Shown piece by piece: positions 59,549 through 64,000 of a DNA stretch of 64,000 nucleotides. Position numbers and translations under genes: made by a program. Numbering within the stretch: the first letter of the stretch is position 1; every line of letters starts with the position of its first letter. The notes beneath the pieces are model-generated. The model ran no database searches. It was not told the origin of the DNA and was given only the letters and a program-made list of their open reading frames with translations. The stretch comes from Histoplasma ohiense (taxonomy: Eukaryota > Ascomycota > Eurotiomycetes > Onygenales > Ajellomycetaceae). The stretch covers positions 997,001-1,061,000 of the forward strand of contig JAEVHH010000005.1 of the NCBI GenBank assembly GCA_017607445.1, written 5' to 3'.

Positions 59549-59909
59549 GATTGTAGCGGGAGGAGCGATGGGTAGGGGGAGGGGGGGAGGGAGGGGGAGG
59601 AGGAGGGGGAGGAGGAGGAGAAGGAGGAGAAGGCGAAGGTTGAGGAGGAAATGCAGCAGAGGAGGAGCAGTGGAGAGAAGCTAGCTACGAGCTACGGCTG
59701 ACACTGTGGCTGGGATGGAGCTTCAAACTCTATTTAGGGAGAACGCAGGAGTTTAAATGGAAGATAGCATATACACATATGGATACACAATACTTCTGTA
59801 CACACATGGGACATCGGCAGCGACGAGATCCAGGTACAGGACGGGAAGAATTGCTCCAGGTCAATGGTGCAAGATCAAGCCGCAGCCCAATCAGGGAGCA
59901 GTGGTTGCC

Positions 59910-59915
59910 CACGTG
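59910..59915. promoter_or_regulatory. CACGTG (PHO4/NUC-1-type E-box) upstream of vtc4
   Basis: A perfect CACGTG lies 362 bp upstream of the vtc4 ATG. Phosphate-responsive bHLH factors (Pho4 in yeast, NUC-1/PalcA in moulds) bind this core, and yeast VTC genes are PHO-regulated. Other bHLH proteins bind it too. Confidence 0.4.
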
Positions 59916-59956
59916 AAAACCTTATCCTGCCCAGGTAGAACTGTCGATGACCTCAT

Positions 59957-60005
59957 CGCTGGCTCACTGCTGGCTCACTGCTGGCTCACTACGGAGTACT
60001 CCGTA
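59957..60005. repeat. three 11-bp tandem repeats followed by a 16-bp perfect palindrome
   Basis: GCTGGCTCACT occurs three times in tandem (about 59958-59990). TACGGAGTACTCCGTA (59990-60005) follows at once and is a perfect inverted repeat. Confidence 0.85.
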
Positions 60006-60246
60006 CTGACTCGCTTAGCAGTCAACTCGTTAGCTTCATCCTTGAGTTATCCAGGACGGAGAAGGACGGAGGACCCTGAAATGGACCAGGAATACACAAG
60101 TGTCCAGAAGAGCCAACACATAGCCCATCCACCAACGGTACGCATGCCATAACGAAATCAGCAGACATTAGTTCATGGACCATCATATGCTATGTAAGCA
60201 GCCAGCGAACAAAATTGACATTTCAAGGAACTCCACCCCTTTCTGC

Positions 60247-63200
60247 TCACACAAGCCCAATCCGCCGTATGCTCCTCCTCGCCCCCTCGCCAACAACACT
60301 AACCATCCCCTCCGCTTCCAGCCCTCTCACCGCCTCCGCAAACTCCGCCCCTTCAACCTCCATACTACCCCCTTCGTTCAGCTGTCTTAGTACCTCCGAC
60401 CACCGCACCCCACTCCCACCACCACGACCTCCAAGCTCCTCCACAACCCTCAAAACCTCCCTCTTCAGATCCTCCCGCAGCCGCCTCTCGCTCGCACTCG
60501 TCCCCTCAGTCAACAATCCCATGTCAATCAGCCCCGTGCGCGCATCCGTTGCGGCCTGTTTCAGTGCTGACCGAATCAATCGTACCGCTTCCTCTACATC
60601 GCTGGCGAGGACTTCGCTTGATAAGCGCATGCGGGCGTGTGCTTCTGCGAGGCGAATCATGGATTCGAGTTGGCGGGTGGTGGCGGTGATGCGGCGATTT
60701 GCGGAGCGGATGTCATCGCCCAGTTTCCGCATGCCAACGTAGGAGTCTATCAGCGCCGTGCCCGCTTCGGGCGTTATTACGGGGTTGATATGTCTTTTGG
60801 CGTAGGTAATGTAGCTGGTGAGGAATTCGACGGGCTGGAATACGGTGGGTCAACGAAAACGGTCATTCACACTTTAAGTACAGAGAACTATGAGTCGACT
60901 TACAAGAACTTCCTCGCTGGTGCCGTGTTCCGGTGTGTCTTCCAGATACATCCCCACCAGGTGCTTCGCCAGCCGGCGATCGTTTTGCTCATCGATACGA
61001 TCGAGCACAAGATATACCAGGTCAAACCGCGATAGTAACGTTGGTGGCAGGTCGATGTTTTGCGGAACGGGTAAATTAGGGTTGTACTTGCTTCCGATCG
61101 GGTTGGCTGAGGCTAAGATACTTGTGCGGGCATTCAATGTTGTGATGATACCCGCTTTCGCAATTGAAACAGTTTGTTGCTCCATCACCTCATGCAGGAC
61201 TGATCGTGTCGAATCGTTCATCTTGTCAAATTCGTCGATGCAACAGACGCCTCCGTCAGAGAGTACGAGGGCGCCTGACTCGAGAACTAGCTGTCTTGAT
61301 TCTGGATCTCGGGTGACGTATGCTGTAAGGCCAACGGCGGACGAGCCTTTGCCACTTGTATAGACCCCCCGGGGTGCAATCTTATGCACGTATTGCAGCA
61401 GTTGCGATTTTGACGTTGAGGGATCTCCGCAGAGCAGAACGTTGATATCACCACGATATCGCGGGTTACCCCCCTTTTCAAATGTTTTGTTCGTTCCGCC
61501 GAAGAGTTGGAGAAGAATACCTTTCTTCACATCTTCCATCTCGTAGATGCTCGGTGCTAGAGACCGTGAGAGTAGTTCGTAGACGTCAGGTCGGGCAGCA
61601 ATTTCTTTTATCTTTTCCTCTTCCGCTGCTGTAATTTTTCTGACATGCTCCACTTCACCTGCAACCTGTTCAGAGAGCTCCTGCTCCACGGTTGTGGCAT
61701 CAATGCCAAGCTTCTTGCGGTCTGTCTTCTGCACATGAAGCACATCCACATAAGTCTTGAATAGAGCCTTGGTAGTTCGTTGACGTGGGTTCACGCGAAC
61801 AGGGTTGCTGCGAAATATGCCTGTCACTTCAACTCTATCACCAGCTTTGCAAACATCAACCAGTTCATCATAAGCACAGAGGGAGACCGAATGTGGCGTT
61901 TGTCCATCTGGCACTGAGTCGGGGGTTTCCTGGAGTTTGATGACCTGCTTATCAGCAAAAGTCGACCGGTTGTGAATGAGTTGCATAGAGTTAGATGTCC
62001 CGCAAATTTCTCGGGGGCATTTAGTAGGCTCTGCAATTTTGCCGCGGTCGATGTCAACGGCAACACTGAAGTGACAAGTCTCGCAGCGGAAGAACGCTGT
62101 AATAGTGACCATCAGCGCGTTGCCAAATCGTGATTGGGAGGGTGGTGATCGCTACTTACCTTCCTTCATGTCAGGGATTATAGGGGTTGCCCGAATAACA
62201 AGGCCTTTGATGCTGATGAGTTTATCCATGTCTGTGGTTGAAGAAAGTGTCAATAACAAATTTTTTTTTAAAAAAAAAGAAAATTGAGGTTAAGCTAGCG
62301 TACCAGCGGGATCCAAGTCTCTCATGTTGACCGTCTTGTCTAATCCAAATGGTAGGACCTTGAAAGTTTTGTTTTCCACGTCCACCATTAGATTTGGCAC
62401 CTCCGTCGGCTGACCTCGTCCAGCCTCAGCTCCAATATCAGAGCTGGTGACAGGCGGTACTGAACTGTTATCTCTTGCCCTAGGTTGACGTCGTTGATTG
62501 GCTTGTGCTCTGAGTGATTCCATTTCCTTCAATGCCAGTTCAATCATGACATCCTTAACTACCTGATCCATGATGGGAATAATTTCCTGTGGGTACGCTT
62601 GGACCTGGTGCCAAAGCTTCAGCGTTGACGGGTATGCCTTCAGGTTGCGGATATCCAGGTTGAGCCCTGTTACCCCAAGTTGTCGCATATCATTCAGCAT
62701 CTTGATGTATTCCTTTTCGTCAGCTGCTGCACCCATTGCACGGGTTTCTTCTTCAGAAGCGCCATCTGCCCACATGCGGTATTTCTTGGCGAAATTGTAT
62801 AGGAAATTCTTAAATGCGGACATCGAGTCCTGGATGGAGATGTTGGTACCCCAAATGATACGAGTAGAACTTCCACCAAGGGCGTCGGCCTCGGAGGTGT
62901 CTGGCTGTACATTTGAAAACGTGGCATCTGAATGAGGTTCACCATCACGGACTGGCATGCCATTCTCATTGACGAATACTCGTCTCCGCTGGCTTGATGA
63001 GGGTCCGAAGGCATCGGAGTGGATAGCACCTCGTCTTGTCGAAACATTGGGAAGGCCATTTGATCCAATTGATTGCGATGACCGGACAAAAAGACCACTG
63101 CTGCTGCTTGGGATATCAGCTGTCCGGCTCGGGCGGCTGTTTGCACGAGTTGGGCTTGAACTAGACATGTAGCGAATTGGTGAGGAATCTGTTGAACGAT

Positions 63201-63604
63201 ATTGATTTATGTTGTCATTAGCCTTTGATTCATATTTTTCAAAACAAAATAGACCTAGGAACGTATGATACTCTAATACCTCCAATCAGGCGAGCATTTG
63301 CTCTGGGAGTCCTTTCAATATCATCAGTGCTTGGAGGTTCTCTAATTGGGGAACTGATGTCCATTCTTGAACTCGCATCGTCGGCAGGAGCTTGTTGAGG
63401 TTCAGGTGGGGGGGATGACCGGAAGCGTAACGGGGATGAGGAGGGAATGCCGGCTTCTCTTAGCGATCTCGAAGCCCGTGGGGTAGTCTGCGAGGCATTC
63501 TGCGATGGTTGCCCGCTGCTCGTCGCACTTGGGCGAGTGGGAGTTGAAGTTGCAGAGTTTCTTGCCGGTCGACCACGACGACGGGCAGAACCAGGAGACG
63601 ACAT
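60247..63604 (-). CDS. mcm4: DNA replication licensing factor MCM4 (Cdc54)
   Basis: Exons 63280-63604, 62304-63188, 62160-62231, 60904-62096 and 60247-60834 (minus) give 1020 residues. The N-terminal 200 residues are Ser/Thr-Pro-rich, the expected DDK/CDK target region. Next are the OB fold and zinc finger (FFRCETCHFSVAV...CPREIC), with DMDKLISIKGLVIRATPIIP spread over two splice junctions. The AAA+ core has GDPSTSKSQLLQYVHKIAPR (Walker A), CIDEFDKM (Walker B), ANPIGSKYNPNLPVPQNIDL and SRFDL (arginine finger). The winged-helix C-terminus ends SIRRIGLV. MCM4 is part of the MCM2-7 replicative helicase. The promoter has several ACGCG boxes. Confidence 0.97.
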
Positions 63605-64000
63605 TGTGCAAAAGTCTGTCTAAGTGGTTATGATTACCAGTGGTAGGATGGATCAATTATCACTAAACGTCTGTCCTAGTATCGATGTGAGTGGTAAGAA
63701 GGAGAGCTGTTGGAAATGATTGACGGAATTTTTGGCAAGGAAAAGCTGCCACAGGTAGGAACGCGAGAGAAACGCGAGCTTCCAGTAACGCGTAAAGTGA
63801 TTTCCTATTTGGGATAGCGCGTGCGTCCACCAAATCCTTTGAGCCGAATTAAGGTTATTTATTTGGATACTCGTACTACGCAGGAGGAATTTTCGTCGCC
63901 TGCCTTTACACTGAACTCCCCATTAATCTCTCCATTTTAATCTCCAATCTAGGAGTATTGTTTCTTTTGAAGGTTGCTCCCAAATGGACAGGAAAATAGC
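63605..64000. other. mcm4 upstream region to window edge
   Basis: Contains the ACGCG-box cluster and an AT-rich stretch. No coding sequence identified up to the right edge. Confidence 0.5.
63761..63793. promoter_or_regulatory. cluster of MCB-type boxes upstream of mcm4
   Basis: ACGCGA at 63761-63766, ACGCGA at 63772-63777 and the perfect MluI box ACGCGT at 63788-63793 lie 157-190 bp upstream of the mcm4 ATG, with a further GCGCGT near 63817. MBF (Mbp1/Swi6 type) binds ACGCGT and drives G1/S genes, including MCM genes, in yeasts. Confidence 0.6.

Larger units (their letters stand above)
59549..60246. other. vtc4 upstream region: purine tract, E-box, 11-bp triplication and palindrome
   Basis: A nearly pure purine (GGGGGAGGA-type) tract spans about 59569-59660 in the probable 5' UTR. 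CACGTG, three 11-bp repeats and a 16-bp palindrome follow. The rest is the 3' flank of mcm4. Confidence 0.6.

Overview
The window is nuclear DNA of a filamentous ascomycete. Its genes carry short GT-AG introns (about 47-110 bp, often with CTAAC/CTAAT branch sites), the intergenic spaces are moderate, and every recognisable protein is of fungal type. The set of genes (DNMT5-type methyltransferase, fused pseudouridine glycosidase/kinase, Rmt2, VTC4, Rds1-like ferritin-fold protein) and the protein sequences suit Eurotiomycetes, most probably Onygenales. That assignment is an inference; no species is claimed.

Layout: (1) 1-1.3 kb, a divergent pair: MTQ2 (cut by the left edge) and the LYR protein SDHAF3. 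(2) 1.8-4.3 kb, a small Cys-rich orphan and an alpha/beta-hydrolase whose nucleophile is alanine. (3) 5.8-8.4 kb, the rRNA-processing helicase DHR2, then 2.7 kb without a recognisable gene but with a tRNA-like Pol III relic. (4) 11-13.2 kb, a low-complexity protein of unknown function. (5) 14.7-17.5 kb, ribosomal proteins uL16 (RPL10) and eL30 (RPL30). (6) 19.5-27.4 kb, a coiled-coil protein, zeta-COP (RET3) and RQC2/NEMF. (7) 27.8-32.1 kb, SUA5, a NIF3/CutA-like protein and the 24-kDa subunit of complex I. (8) 32.8-40 kb, a giant DNMT5-family cytosine methyltransferase fused to RING and SNF2 ATPase domains. (9) 41.3-43.7 kb, a divergent pair: CstF-64/Rna15 and prohibitin 2. (10) 45-49 kb, a secreted ferritin-like protein and Rmt2. 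(11) 50 kb, a foldback (MITE-like) element next to an intron-containing tRNA-Lys(CUU). (12) 50.5-63.6 kb, bifunctional pseudouridine-5'-phosphate glycosidase/kinase, OST1, VTC4 and MCM4.

Most genes are single-copy housekeeping genes and do not form a functional cluster. Themes recur: translation and its quality control (MTQ2, uL16, eL30, Rmt2, SUA5, RQC2, DHR2, tRNA-Lys), mitochondria (SDHAF3, NUO-24, PHB2) and the secretory or vacuolar route (RET3, OST1, VTC4). The standout locus is the DNMT5 gene. Its methyltransferase, zinc-binding, SNF2 and RING motifs can all be read once eight introns are removed, which suggests a working ATP-dependent DNA methylation enzyme. Splice sites were placed by eye, using GT/AG signals, reading phase and family conservation.
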